Positions 23,647 to 35,474 of a stretch of DNA of 64,000 bases are shown piece after piece. Each line of letters begins with the position of its first letter. Position 1 is the stretch's first letter. A program made the position numbers and the translations under genes. This DNA is from Tretioscincus oriximinensis (lineage: Eukaryota > Chordata > Lepidosauria > Squamata > Gymnophthalmidae). The stretch covers positions 1,747,136 through 1,811,135 of the forward strand of contig JAJVDF010000230.1 in assembly GCA_022410635.1 (NCBI GenBank). Reading direction: 5' to 3'. A model generated the notes under the pieces. That model was not told where the DNA came from. It was given only the letters and a program-made list of their open reading frames with translations, and did no database searches.

Positions 23647-25082
23647 GCTATAATCCAGATTAAGGATCTCCACAGTAAACATCAGAAGATTGTAAAATAA
23701 CTTAATCTGCTATCACACACATGATATTATTGATACCTGCCACATGTTCATTCTGTTCAAAACCTGTTTTTAGCCCTGTTTTTCAGGATGAAGGACTGTT
23801 GTACGGCATGTGCGTAACCATGGTCTTAGTCCTGCCAAGGTTTGTGCTGTTCCTGCTTTATTTCTTCATAAAATTAAGGTCTTACACAATATTATCGTCA
23901 GCCAGCATTAAACCTTGCTGAGCTCTATTTCTCAAACAGAGGATGTGAATGACTAGAACAGGATGGTTTTCCCAAACAGGATGGATTTTTTTAATTGCAG
24001 ACCGTGATAAATACTACTCATCAGTACTCTGCACTGGAAATGAAACATCTGCAGGTCATTCAAAGGAACTTGGTTTGTATCTGGTTACTGTGACTAATTT
24101 TGTGTCATAATCTGTCAGCACAGAGAAAGCCTCAGCTTTTTTGGGTAGCTGCTGCAGCTTCATTTTGTCCTTAGATGGGAAAAAGCTAAACAGAAGACAT
24201 CTAATATTCTGAATAATCAGATGCTGGAAATCTGGTGATCATATGCCTACCAAAGAATTCAAAAGTGTGAAGGCAATTACAGCAAAGAAAGAATATCCTC
24301 CATGTATGTAGTCCATTTGTAAAATACTGTGCTCTCCCCTTCAGTTTCAGATATGCTCAGGAATCCTGAAACAATGTCCAATCTGACCACCACATATACT
24401 TAAAATATACCAAAGCCACAGCACTTAGATTCTTCTGCTCCTAGTAACCTTAGCTGACCTTTGTAAGACAAATGTTTGCCAGTTGTGCTTTAATTTTTAT
24501 ATAATTTCATATCCTCCTCTTTTTAATTTTGGAGCTGGCAGACTGTGACATAAACAGCAGTCATCCAATCAGTGACCAAAAGCTGGACCCTCNAGACATT
24601 CGTTATTTCTTTATAACACAAAACACTTGTTGAGGTTAAGTTAGCTGACAAACTGTTTTGCTTGGAAAGGACCATTTCTCCAACCACAAGCTTATGTTTT
24701 AAATTGCTGAATAGAAGATTCCTGCTTCCCCTCTCTTCCCACGTTGAGTGATGTGGAAACCCACTGCCGAGACACAGACTGACTCTGTGCATTTCATTTG
24801 TCTGATTTACTTGTGTATCTGACAGTTATTCTTCAGATAAACAGAGAATAGAGGCCTGGATCTTTTAAAGGTTTTTGCAATATATGATTCTATTCTTGGA
24901 TTACTTAATGCAGATAGAAATATCCCTATGAAACCAAAAGGGTCAATACACAGTTACATTTGCAGTCTAATATACATAGTATCATCTCCAACAGTTTCCC
25001 TTCACTGGCTGATTTAGCCAGCAAAGTTTTTCTGAAGTTGAATAGTCATATTTGGGTACATTACTGAAATTACTCTCTAATG

Positions 25083-25270
25083 CAGGGGTGGGCAATTAAT
25101 TTTTCCCAAGGGGCTGCATGAGAAATTGGGGTGGTTTTAGAGGGCCGGATTAATATAGTTAACTCAGTTCTACCCAATACTGTATATAACTCTGAGCTAA
25201 GAGGGGCGGGGTGGTCAGAGACAGTAGGAGGGCCGCATGGGGCCCTCGGGCCACCCCTTGCCCAGGTCTG
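25083..25270 (+). mobile_element. hAT MITE, 188 bp, with 8-bp TSD
   Basis: The element starts CAGGGGTGGGCAATTAATTT and ends ..CTTGCCCAGGTCTG, giving short imperfect inverted ends. Perfect 8-bp direct repeats CTCTAATG lie at 25075-25082 and 25271-25278, the hAT signature. The interior is GC-rich, with GGGCCGCATGGGGCCCTCGG. A second copy in the other orientation is at 44325-44595. Confidence 0.9.
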
Positions 25271-25415
25271 CTCTAATGGATGAATAATTGGTAAATAGCC
25301 ATAAATGCTACAGATAAGGCATCCTTTCTGCATGTACCATTGTCTTGCAATGGAGTGTATTCTGGCATAAGGCCTGCTATTGCATGTTAGTATGGACTAC
25401 AACAATTGAGTAGAA

Positions 25416-26247
25416 TTTGTCAGTATTGGATGAAAAGGATCTTGGAGTGTTGGTGGACAGCTTTACCCAGTTGCAGAAGCAGCAAAAAAAGCAAATTCAA
25501 TATTAGGGATTCATAAGGAAAATAATAAAAAAACAAATCAGCAAGTGTTGTTTTGCCTCTTTATAAATCTGTNGTGAAGCCACATTTGGAATACTGTGTA
25601 CAATTTTAGTCACCACATCTCAGAAGGGATATTGTGGAACTAGAGAAGGTTCAGAAAAGGGCAACAAGAACGATCAAGAGGCTGGAGCACCTCCCTTATG
25701 AAATTTGGCCTCTTCAGCCTCGAAAGACAGCATTTGAGAAGTGATCTAATTGACGTGTATAAAATCATGCACAGGATGGATAAGGTGAATAGAGAAAAAA
25801 TGTTTTCTCTATCACACAACACTAAGACCAGGGAACATTCCTTGAAACTGATGGGCAGAAAAGTGAGACAAAGGAAAGTATTTTTTCACCAGAGGGTCAT
25901 CACCCTTTGGAATTTAATTCCAGAAGAGGTGTTGGTAGCCAGCAGTCTGGATAGCTTTAACACAGTATTACACAAGTTCTTGTACATCAAGGGTATAAAC
26001 AGCTACTAGGATTGACATCTTGATGCTGCCTCCGAGATGGAGCAACGGGCAGTATTCTTGAAATAACATTTAGAGGGTGTTGAGAACCGTTGAGGGTTTT
26101 GCCTTCTTCTGTTCCAGATTGTCCAGGTACAGTAGGTGGGCCACTGTGAGAGACAGAATGCTGGACTAGATGGACTCCGGCCTGATTCAGCAGAGCTCCT
26201 TTTATGTTAATATGTACAGCAGAACTCCTCTTATGTTAATATGTACA
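25416..26247 (+). mobile_element. CR1 LINE 3' fragment
   Basis: It begins in the LGVLVDS region of ORF2 and reads KPHLEYCVQF, VELEKVQKRATRTIKRLEHL, FGLFSLERQHLRSDLIDVYK, MDKVNREKMF and KVFFHQRVITLWNLIPEEV before a stop at 26007-26009. The 3' UTR has CTGGACTAGATGGACTCCGG and a duplicated tail: 26188-26216 and 26217-26245 repeat an AGCTCCTTTTATGTTAATA block. It is truncated and frameshifted, antisense to the gene. Confidence 0.9.
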
Positions 26248-26553
26248 GTTTAACTCATCTTTTAGAATGGAACAAATAAAAAGCAAGAATGCACGCTGTT
26301 GGAGCCTGCGGCACTGAAAAGGTAGGCCAGGACTGGGGAGGTGAGCGATGGGGAGGCAGTGAGAGGCAGTGGAGGTTCATTGGGTAGGCCGATGTGCAAC
26401 TGCTGCCCCTGTGTACATATTTTTTTAAAAAATACCGCATAAATTGTTTGCAGAATTTCTATTATTAGTCTCTTGAATAATCACTAACCTAAACAAATTG
26501 GTCTTATAGCATAGTTTTACTTAGTAGCTATATGCTTGATAAAGAAACAAAAT

Positions 26554-26649
26554 GCTACGAAAGCTTATGCCACCTACTTTTCTGTAAGTCTCTAAGTCTT
26601 ACTAGCACCTTTACTGGACTTTCTACTAGACTAACATGGCTATTTCTCC
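26554..26649 (+). repeat. Penelope-like 3' fragment
   Basis: GCTACGAAAGCTTATGCCAC, CTACTTTTCTGTAAGTCTC, TTTACTGGACTTTCTACTAG and ACTAACATGGCTATTTCTC match the family from within the ribozyme-like core to the terminal end. The copy is truncated 5' inside the core. Confidence 0.75.
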
Positions 26650-26914
26650 AATATAACTAGCAGATGTGACTTATTGGAATCTCAGAAACTTTAAACAACC
26701 CAATTTGACCACTGTTATGCCATTGTCTTCACTGGATCTCTTACGTGTCACTGACATAGATTACCTGGATCTCTGCTGCTGACCATTGCTTTCATAAAAT
26801 ATTCTGTCATTACATGGCACTTGTTAGAAACAAACCACCGTATTATATTAGAAAAAAATGCAATGCATAGTTCATAGACTTCCTGAACTATAATATATCC
26901 TTAAGTGTATAAGT

Positions 26915-27020
26915 AATGAAATATTCAATTATTTTTAGTGTTTATACTCTGCCCTTTACCTGAAGGTCCTGAGGTAGGTTTAAACATGATTAAAATACAG
27001 TATAAAATGCAGGAGCCTTT
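26915..27020 (-). repeat. L2-like LINE tail
   Basis: TTTATACTCTGCCCTTTACC then TGAAGGTCCTGAGGTAGGTT is the reverse complement of an L2-type 3' end (..CCTCAGGACCTTCAGGTAAAGGGCAG..). Only the tail is present. Confidence 0.55.
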
Positions 27021-27823
27021 CTCCCAGGACTACAAGTAAGCTGAACTTCACCTGTATGAAAGGATTTGTTTACTCATGTGCCCAAAACAATATAGATTCG
27101 ATGTCTTGCAAAGTGAGGATAGCAAAACTACAGTAAAATTTCACTTTGTGCCCTTAAGACATGGATAAGTACCACTGATATAGAATAACTAACATGGGAA
27201 GAAAGGCCCACATCATTTAAGGATTTATTTATCAACACAATGAATTGGGCCTTAGTGCACAATAATGTCAGTAAGTACATACAATGGTAAACAGCCTTTA
27301 CTTGCCACAATATTGACTTTAAAGCACAGCTGTTCATTGTATATCTCTCACTAACACCACTAATGCTGGATCCTGCTTCACTGCCAAACATTTAAAAGAA
27401 TATGCAAACATCATGCCCCCAAAGGCCAATATACCAGAGCTTTTTGCCAGCACATCAGGAGAAGGCCTTGAAGTTTGTCAATCCTTGATTCACTGACAAA
27501 AATGCCCAGTCAGAAACTTCATACTATCAAAATCGGGGCAAAATTTTCAAGATTAGTCCACTCTTCAAAACCAACAGCCACGCTAAGCCCAGCCCATATC
27601 TCCAGAACATAAGCAGTCCTGAAACAGGGAATCAGCAATCTGTCTCATTCTTGGGACTGAACTCCAGGTTGAAATTGCTCTAGCACAAGCCAGTTAGTGT
27701 CTGTGCAGAAAGAGCTTTCACATGCAATAATCTGAGCTTTAATCCATAGTGGGTCTATTCCTAATTTTTCTCCACTTCATTGCTCACTTCCAATCCCTGC
27801 CTCAGCAGATGTACTCTAACCAA

Positions 27824-28010
27824 AGAGCCAATCTGGTGTAGTGGTTAGATTCTTATCTGAAAATCTCCCATACTCCATGAAGCCCAGCAGAGTGGCCTTG
27901 AGATCATCACAGTGTGTCAGAGCTCTCTCAGCCCCGCCTACTTCACAAGATATCTGTTGTGAAGAGAACAAAAGGTTATGTGACCCCTTTGATTTTGTTT
28001 GAGTTGAAAA
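27824..28010 (+). repeat. Sauria-type tRNA SINE (host copy)
   Basis: The head reads GAGCCAATCTGGTGTAGTGG then TTAGATTCTTATCTGAAAAT, a tRNA-like A box region. The body is GAAGCCCAGCAGAGTGGCC, TCAGAGCTCTCTCAGCCCC and GCCTACTTCACAAGATATC, the squamate SINE layout. A matching tail (AAAAGCAGAGTATATAAACC, ACTCCTCTTCTTTT) resumes at 28276-28315, beyond the nested reverse copy. Confidence 0.75.
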
Positions 28011-28018
28011 AAGAACTA

Positions 28019-28275
28019 GGTTCTTATACCCNGCTTTTCTCACCTTTCAAAGGGACTCAAAATAGCTTAGATTCTATCTTCCCCACCAGGCTGTGGTGGT
28101 TCCCACGTATCTACTTGCAGTCAGTTGCAATTTCTTGCAATTTGTGCTTTAGAATAGCTGGGTTGGCTAGAGCTACAGGCTAGTGGAAGGTGCTCACCCC
28201 TCCCCACGTCCAACCCAGGGCTTCGAAGCCCGATCTCTCAAATGAGAGACGGTTTCCTTAGCGACAGAGGCATAG
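28019..28275 (-). repeat. Sauria-type SINE nested in another SINE
   Basis: On the minus strand the head lies near 28275 (CTGTCGCTAAGGAAACCG, B-box-like GGCTTCGAAGCCC). The body runs to a 3' tail ending TTTTGAGTCCCTTTGAAAGG, then GAGAAAAGC(N)GGGTATAAG at 28019. It splits the plus-strand SINE at 27824-28315. An N is at 28032. Confidence 0.65.
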
Positions 28276-30813
28276 AAAAGCAGAGTATATAAACCGACTC
28301 CTCTTCTTTTAACCATTTCTGAAAGGGGCTGGCTAGTTAAAATAGCAAGTGCCTTGAGGCAGCATATGTTTTGTAACAGCTACAGTAAAAAGAACTGATA
28401 CTAAAAATACAAGGAGGAATTGTTACTTTTTTTAAAGGGATGTTGGTCTTGTCTCTTCCTTGGGAAAATATAAAATGCAGAATATGTTTGAGATCAAAGG
28501 TTGAAGAGAACATGGGAATATTAGCATATTCCACAAGAAAAGTCTTAGAGCATTATAAAGCATATGGAATAGTTTACTGCACAATAAAAATGGGTTTCAG
28601 ACTCGACTAGCTTTCGGTGATGGCTCGAGTGTACAGATGATAGGTTTTCCATAAAAAGAGACGAAAATACAATAAACAGACATCTGAGGAACTCTAGGGC
28701 CCTGCTTGCACAGGCTCAGTAGTGCGTTTTAGGATCTATTGCAACATACCCACAATATATTAGGTGTATTATAACAGGTTCTTAAAGTGCTAGTCGGACT
28801 GTTAAAGATCATTTTTGCCACATTTCTCTATATTAAACAGAATGCCATTTAAAAACTCAGTTCCATACACACCTTTTATCTTCTCAACACTATATTCACA
28901 ACAACCCTGAGATAGTGACTGACTAACCATCACCGAGGCTGTGTTCAGACCTAACAAAAGTGGCACATCATTAGATTGTTCAATCTAATGTTGAACAATC
29001 TCATCTCAATCTCATCTCAGAGACAACCCCCTTTTTTTGCTCCCTCTGTTAATAGCTTCTGAATTTCAGAGTTCAAACATAGAGCCTGTATCCAGATATG
29101 GTGTAAACTCAGGAGGTGAAAACCAGCTCAACAGCAGCTTAGTGGTGGCAACATTCATACACAGCAACCTCACAGAGGTTAGAAAACGTTTTTTCAAATA
29201 TTTTTTTGTTGATGAGAAATGGCATCGAACTAGCAATGCCCACATACTATTGCCTCCAACATGCATTTGAGCTGCATGATACAAAAACATCATAAATTCT
29301 GTACAAGGCTGCCTTAATGCATTGTTAGAAACGAGGCTCAATAGCTCCTTGGAGAAAGTAGTATGTGGCTTTTGTCTTGCTCTATCCTTCCTTAGCCTAG
29401 AATGTTTATGAGAGAGGAACAGTCAGGCTGACATGTGGACAATTCCACCCTGCTATCATAGTGACAGTAAGCCGCTTCAAAAAGACTTCTGTTATTCTTT
29501 ATTGTGTGCAAACACAGTCTTTGATGCCAAGTGCCAGTTGACAGAGAAGATTTTTCTTCTGAGTGAACGTGGATGAAATTGTAGCATTAATTACTCTGGG
29601 AAGTCTCCTCCAGGAGGTCACTTAACACCAGAGATGCTGTAGGCAAGCTCAGTCAGAAGCTGAAGGGATAAAAGATGGCAACAGCATGTGCACTAGAAGG
29701 AATTTCCTATGAAGTCACTGGAAATTTTACACATGTAACCATAAACTGCCCTAACCAGCTGAAATAAGAAAGAAATGTCCAAAGCCTATATTTAGAAGCA
29801 GCATATACATTATACAGGTTACTCCTAGAAATGTTCTGGCAGCATATAAAAGCTTTATCCAGCTACCACACCATGCTAAACTCAACTACCCCAGTCTCTT
29901 AATTACGCATGTTAAAGACACTTAAAGAAGCCTGAAAAGGTTTCAACCTCCAGTGAAGGAAGATGTTAGTACAGCAATAAGAAAACTGTTCAATCATTCA
30001 TTCTTATGCACAGTTTTAATAAATGTAATTTTTGCAAATCTGTGACTGCAGAATTGTATAAGGGTTTGATAGCTAATTTCCCTAGAGTGGCTGAAACAGA
30101 TAGGGGACTGAATGTAGGAGATGACAAAGAACATTTAATTGTGGTTGAAGGGATTAAGTAAGGGAAAAAGAGCTAAAGTGGAAAAGTTACTCTTCTAAAT
30201 AGAAGGGACTAACACAGTTATTTCTCTGAAATCAGTTTATTATATGTTGGATTATTGATGGATATAGAAATCCTTGGATCAATTTTGAGTAATCAATTAC
30301 AGAATTGCGCTGTGAACCTAAGAGCTGTGTTGACTATTCCAGGCAATCCAACTCATGGAGAACTGAGCTCCCACTATAGCTGAGTACTTTGTGTGTGACT
30401 CAGGAATAAAATTGTTAGTTTCCAAAGTTGGCTCTGGCTTTTTCAGCTGGGCATCCTGCACCAATACTTCCAGGTGCTCAGTAAAATGGTTCCAGATGTG
30501 GTTATACTGGGTACGTGCCATGTGCTATCTGCATGCAGGCAGCTTGTATGAATATCAGCTAGAATATGCATGAGCTGTTTGGCAGGAGTCATTCAAGATT
30601 TTACAGATGTTGTTTGAGATTTCAAGTCTCACTATAAATCTGGAAGGCTGGTACCTTGCGCTATTTCCACACTACGGTGATTCTGCAATAACCTTTTACT
30701 GCTGAATCTAGACTCCACAACTGGATGCAGCCTCAGTTGTTACTCAGCAGAGAAATGAACACTTGTTAGGAATATGGGAAGCAGAAATCAGTAGTTCCTG
30801 ACATTGGTCTTCT

Positions 30814-30904
30814 GGAGCATCTGGAGAAGACATGTCTACAAAAGCTCATGCTGCCCACATTTCTTTTGCAAGTCTCCAAGTGCTACCAGCCCCCCTTGCT
30901 GGAC
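30814..30904 (+). repeat. Penelope-like fragment
   Basis: GAGCATCTGGAGAAGACATG, TCTACAAAAGCTCATGCTGC, CAAGTCTCCAAGTGCTACC and AGCCCCCTTGCTGGAC match the family core and 3' part. The core is damaged (CTGGAGA instead of CTGANGA). A stray terminal piece of the same family lies at about 30204-30232 (GGGACTAACACAGTTATTTC). Confidence 0.65.
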
Positions 30905-31929
30905 ATAGAATAAATCTTCCACCAGCACAATCCCGCAAAAGCAAACATCCAGTTCTACATCCCTGACACTGTCAAAGCCAAAATGAATACCTCCTGGTGT
31001 TGTTTGGAGACAAGGGTAGGTCAGAGGGTGCGTCATCCTTCCTTTGCTATACCTGTGCAGCCATGCATGCACAATCACGCACTTTCAGGTAATTATGCAA
31101 AACAGCAGAAAGGTAAGCATCTGCACTACCCCAACATTTTGTCCTTCCACCTGCTAAAGATGCTGTCTGGGGACAGTGAATAGCCTGTGTGTATTCATTC
31201 ACCAAAGGCAACAAGAAGTCCTCTAGCTCCATACAAGCAAATTAATTAGGTAGCAAGAAGGAAAAGGGACGTCTCATTGTTAGTATAGACCGTTTGATAG
31301 CTTTCTTGGATTTGCACCTGCTGCCCTTATGCAGATAGGACTGAGGCCTTGATCTAGTGTACCATGTCTGTCACCTCTTTTCCAGGAACCTAAAACTGAG
31401 AGCTAAAGAGCCCTGCTTTCAGGGTCTCAACTTTAAAGGCCCATGAGGTTAAGCCAGGATGTGGATGGTCTTTGATGCAGTAATGTGGATGGTCCTAGCA
31501 GCAATCTAGGAATCATGACCCAGGATAATAGAAGCAACCTGGGTCCAAGGCTGCAGAAATGAATATCAGATGCAAAACAGCAGAAGCTTTTTACCAAACT
31601 TTAAAATCTTTGCACATAGCATAAATAATCAATACCCCGTGCATTATTCATTACAACACTGACAGAAGTGCTGTGTCACAAAGTAAACGAATAAGTCTAC
31701 AGTCTTGTCTGCTTCCCTTCCACAACACTGGAGACAATGTCTCAAACTACATTAGGCCTTATTGTGTCCCAGAAAGAGGTCTAATGAGCCTGCTGCTGGA
31801 TCTGAACAGGTCATGACATTTTCTGGAACAGACTAAGTACTAATGCAGTTTCAGCTAATGGCCCTTTTCTTGCAAAGCTGAAACTCAAATGTACTGATAC
31901 CTAAAAGCCTATAGGAGCAGCAGCATTCG

Positions 31930-31990
31930 TTTTTATATCCTACGTTTTTCAACTTGAAGGGAATCAGTGGCTTACAATTTCCCTCTAATT
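31930..31990 (-). repeat. SINE/LINE 3' tail fragment
   Basis: TTTTTATATCCTACGTTTTT, then CAACTTGAAGGGAATCAGTG and GCTTACAATTTCCCTC resembles the reverse complement of the Sauria SINE 3' tail shared with its partner LINE. Confidence 0.5.
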
Positions 31991-32439
31991 GAAATACATC
32001 AAAATTATGAATTCCAACACAGAAATCTTGTACTTTAAGCTTCACCGATAATGTTTTCACATTTAAATCAGAATATCACTCTATGATTATAGAAGTACTC
32101 AGTTAATCATTCAGTATACATTACTTTTTATTTATTTTTATTATGTTTATAAAGTTATATTACAACTTCGATCAGTCCAGAAAATCACTGACTACTCACA
32201 CCTTCAGATTACACTAGTTTCACTGTTTGGCATTAATGGAAGAACATCTGTACATCTTCCTAAACAAAAATAAATATATATGTAATTCCAGCTCCNGTCT
32301 TAAACTGGTAATTGGCTAAAATGCAGAAAACAATGAATACCAATGAACTGATAAATTTCAAAATAAAAAGTACAGTCGTCAAAGGGGTCAACCTAGTGAA
32401 AAGCAGCAGTAAAATAAAAAGCTAGACGAATTAGGNAGT

Positions 32440-32660
32440 AAATGGAAAACAAGTTGACATACTTTGCTGTCCCTCCTTAGAAATCTATGGAGAAGGCATA
32501 GTTGGGATACTTTGAAAAAGGTTATTGTAAAGAAGGGCAAAAAGTGGCAAACACAATGATCAAGAGACTGCAACATATCACCTACATCAAGGTTGCAACA
32601 TCTAAGTCTCTTTAGTCATGAAAGATAGCATTTAAAATAGGATCTAATTAAAGTATCTAT
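32440..32660 (+). repeat. CR1 fragment, highly diverged
   Basis: The sequence follows the CR1 ORF2 C-terminal region: AAGGGCAAAAAGTGGCAAAC, AATGATCAAGAGACTGCAAC, then CATCTAAGTCTCTTTAGTC and ATGAAAGATAGCATTTAAAA parallel the QKRATKMIKRL..LFSLERQ segment. It has many stops. Confidence 0.6.
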
Positions 32661-32947
32661 GCCGTCTTCTTGTGATGCCAGAAGCAATTGGAACAGAGAA
32701 GGCAAGCAACTGGAATCTTGCAAGAACGTTACTAATTGCCACACTACTCCCCAACCATTCCCAAAGAATTCATGTATGTATCTTAAACTTACCTTTGTTT
32801 TTGCGCTTTGAGACTGGGGAACATTCCAAGCCAATAGCAGGAACAGAGCATTCACACTGATTGTTTAACTACTCCCCAGTTACTCCAAAAGATTTAACAC
32901 AAACCTGAACTTTGGGTAGTCATCTTAAAAGCTGACCACACAAGGAT

Positions 32948-33265
32948 AGGTTTAAAACAGGTTTCCTGTTTCACACGAGTCATTTTCATCCAATTGCAGT
33001 CAGGGTGAGGGGGCAGCCAAGCGTGTAGAATATTAGCATTAGAAGTCCTATTACGCTTGCTGCTGCTTGGGGTAGCCTGCAGACGGGGAAAAGGTTGAAC
33101 CTAATTCAGTTGTTTCCCATTAAATCCCTGCTCTGAGACTCTCCCCTCATGATTACTTCAGTTTCTGCAAAGGATGAGGACTATAACAGTTAGGAGGCCT
33201 TACAATTGATTAGCAGTTCTCTGAAGAGGGGCTGAACAGGCTCTTCCCTCTCTCAAAGAGCAGCA
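32948..33265 (+). repeat. Unknown dispersed repeat, copy 1
   Basis: This segment is homologous, in inverted orientation, to 63700-64000. Shared blocks include CCAATTGCAGTCAGG, GGCAGCCAAGC, GTTGTTTCCCATTAAATCCC, then CTGAG.CTCTC, TAACAG and CCTTACA. The two copies differ by many substitutions and indels, so the family is old. I see no coding frame, tRNA head or A-rich tail, and do not recognise the family. Confidence 0.6.
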
Positions 33266-33323
33266 GCCTAACCAATGGACCAGTTCAAATGGGACTACTA
33301 CAAACGAACAAGAATGAATCTAC

Positions 33324-33403
33324 TCAGAATGTTGGATTTCGTGGATTTTGACCTGATCCAGCAGCAGGATTCCTTTTATGACCTTTTATTTTTCTCTTAT
33401 GTT
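33324..33403 (+). repeat. CR1 3'-end fragment
   Basis: AGAATGTTGGATTTCGTGGA, then TTTTGACCTGATCCAGCAGC and a TTTTTCTCTTATGTTCTGA tail match the last 80 bp of CR1. Confidence 0.7.
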
Positions 33404-34429
33404 CTGAACAAAACTACTCTTAAAAGCATTTCTTTATTCTTTCTCAAAGTGAACTTTCCTGTTTCTGAAAACTGATGAGAAGTGCATTGACTGTCAGTTG
33501 CTCTTACGATCTCGTTCAGGAGGCATCTTTGCTTGCCAATGAAATAGATCAGGGCAAAGGAAGTGGAACATCTCTAGGGCAAATCATAATACATTAATAT
33601 CCCCCTTCTACTCCCCTCCTTCGGCAAAGAGCGGCTCTCTTGCACAAGAAACACCTTTTCATTCCAATTCAAGACTGTGGGTGGTCAAAACGGCCACAAA
33701 TGAACTTTTGTTCTAAGTTTGTCTAGAGGGATTTTTTAAAAGAAGAAATATGCAAAGTTAGGCAGGACAAGGTCAGTCATACCAAAATACATCTCCATGT
33801 AAAGAAGTATAATGTTAATCCAGATCTGTCTTCCCTGCTTTAATTGCAGAGATTCAATTTCCCACGCATTTTATTGTTTTTAGAAGACAATGAGGGCTTC
33901 CATATATCTGAGAACCTTCCTNGTCACTCCATCTAGCAACAAGTGTCTATAACATTCACAGATATTTAAAGTGCTTGTAAGTTAAGAACTTGTAAAATGT
34001 GCGGTGTTTTCCCTCATGTGCCCTGGGCCGGTTCTTTGAGTTGCTGCAACTAAATATTCGCCAGGTTAGTCCAGAAAAAAAATAAGCTCATTCTTTTAGG
34101 ATTGTGGGTTGTTTAAATATAAATGTGTGACTTGCAAAACCAGGAACTCAGGAAGTGAAACCACTTGTATTTGCAAGAACTTGAAAAGTAGAAAATCTCT
34201 TCTTTTTTTGCATTTACAAAGCCAATACCAAATAGAATTAACGTTCAATTAAGCATGATAAAATCACCTATTTCAATCTGACCTTATTAGGTTGCTATTA
34301 TTTCTAAAGAGGAGGTGAAACTGAGCAAAAAGAGGGCCTTTGCATTTCCTTGCTTGATTTGCTCCTAGTCTCTATCTGGCAACGTAGCTCTCTGCACATA
34401 GAACCTAAGAAGGGTTTGATTCAGATATT

Positions 34430-34502
34430 ATNGTGTCTTCTCCAACCAAGGAAAAAAGAGAGATCAAGATGAAATTCTCAGAGCTAAAGCTCTACTAAGG
34501 AA
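34430..34502. repeat. Unknown 70-bp dispersed repeat, copy 1
   Basis: It aligns with 36306-36376: GTGTCTTCTCCAACCAAGGA against GTGTCATCTCCAACAAAAGA. Both then have GAAATTCTCAGA.CTAAAG followed by CT or ATCT and an AAGAAAA- or AAGGAAAA-like end. One 3-bp gap is needed. The family is unknown. Confidence 0.5.
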
Positions 34503-34759
34503 AAGTAATGCACATGAGAATACTTATTTTGAACCAACTACCAAACTAGGTCTCCTTATACTCAATTTTGTTTTATTCAAGACTATTTGGAAAAAGGATT
34601 CCACATCCCCCAAATCACATTTTGAGCAAGGGGAATTCAGTTCTTCTCCTTTTAATTAGTGCTCCTTCTTGTTGGACTTATCCATATCTTTCCTGGTGTG
34701 ACAATCACTTATCTTTACTAGCAGACCACCCCTTAAACTATGCTAACAACATACTAATA

Positions 34760-35177
34760 ACATAGTATAACATAGGAAGATTTTAAAGAGAAGCAGCAGA
34801 ACTGGAATACATCCACAAGTTCCAGTCCATCAACAAGGGACTTAACAAAGATAATGGTTTCTTGACCCATTATACATTTTATGATACCTGTTAAGTATTC
34901 AATCAAATTATTTACTATCAGCCATTGCCTCCTGTTTTTCCAGGGACTTATTCGTTTCTGCCATTTAGCTGTTTTTCTAACCTGGAGTTCATCACCTTAT
35001 CACATTTGCATATGCTTTGTCATCTCCCATACCCATTTCCTATAAAACCTTGGCATTAGTCACCTCAGCATCTGAAGAAGTTGACATGTCTACAAAAGCT
35101 TATGCCACCTACTTTTCTACTGTTAGTCTCCAAGTGCTACTAGCCCTTTTGCTTAACACGGCTATTTCTCTAAAATT
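34760..35177 (+). mobile_element. Penelope-like element, 418 bp, with 12-bp TSD
   Basis: Direct repeats AACATACTAATA lie at 34748-34759 and 35178-35189. The 3' half has the family layout: TTTTTCTAACCTGGAGTTC, CATATGCTTTGTCATCTCCC, the core GCATCTGAAGAAGTTGACA, then TCTACAAAAGCTTATGCCAC and the terminal AACACGGCTATTTCTCTAAA. The 5' part reads as ELEYIHKFQSINKGLN after one frame adjustment, which resembles the end of a Penelope GIY-YIG endonuclease domain (..NPxGLN). This is the longest unidirectional copy here, and the one that suggests the family's identity. Confidence 0.72.
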
Positions 35178-35474
35178 AACATACTAATAGTCAAGCACTA
35201 GCTTACAATTTAACTTTGGGGGCAGACTGGCAGGCACTCAAGCTCACAGAACATAGTTGTACACATTTCAGGAAACAAAAAGGAATTCCTTGGCTAATTG
35301 TACAGCACTACAAACTTAGCTTTGAGTTGACTAACATTATCCAGCTATGTTTATACTGGAAATTTACACACTTAATATTGGCAAAGGAAATGAGGATGCA
35401 AAAAACTAATTCTAGGGATGTCATGTTACAAACGGAATACTTTGCAAATGTGTGAATCCCAACAANTTTTTGAT

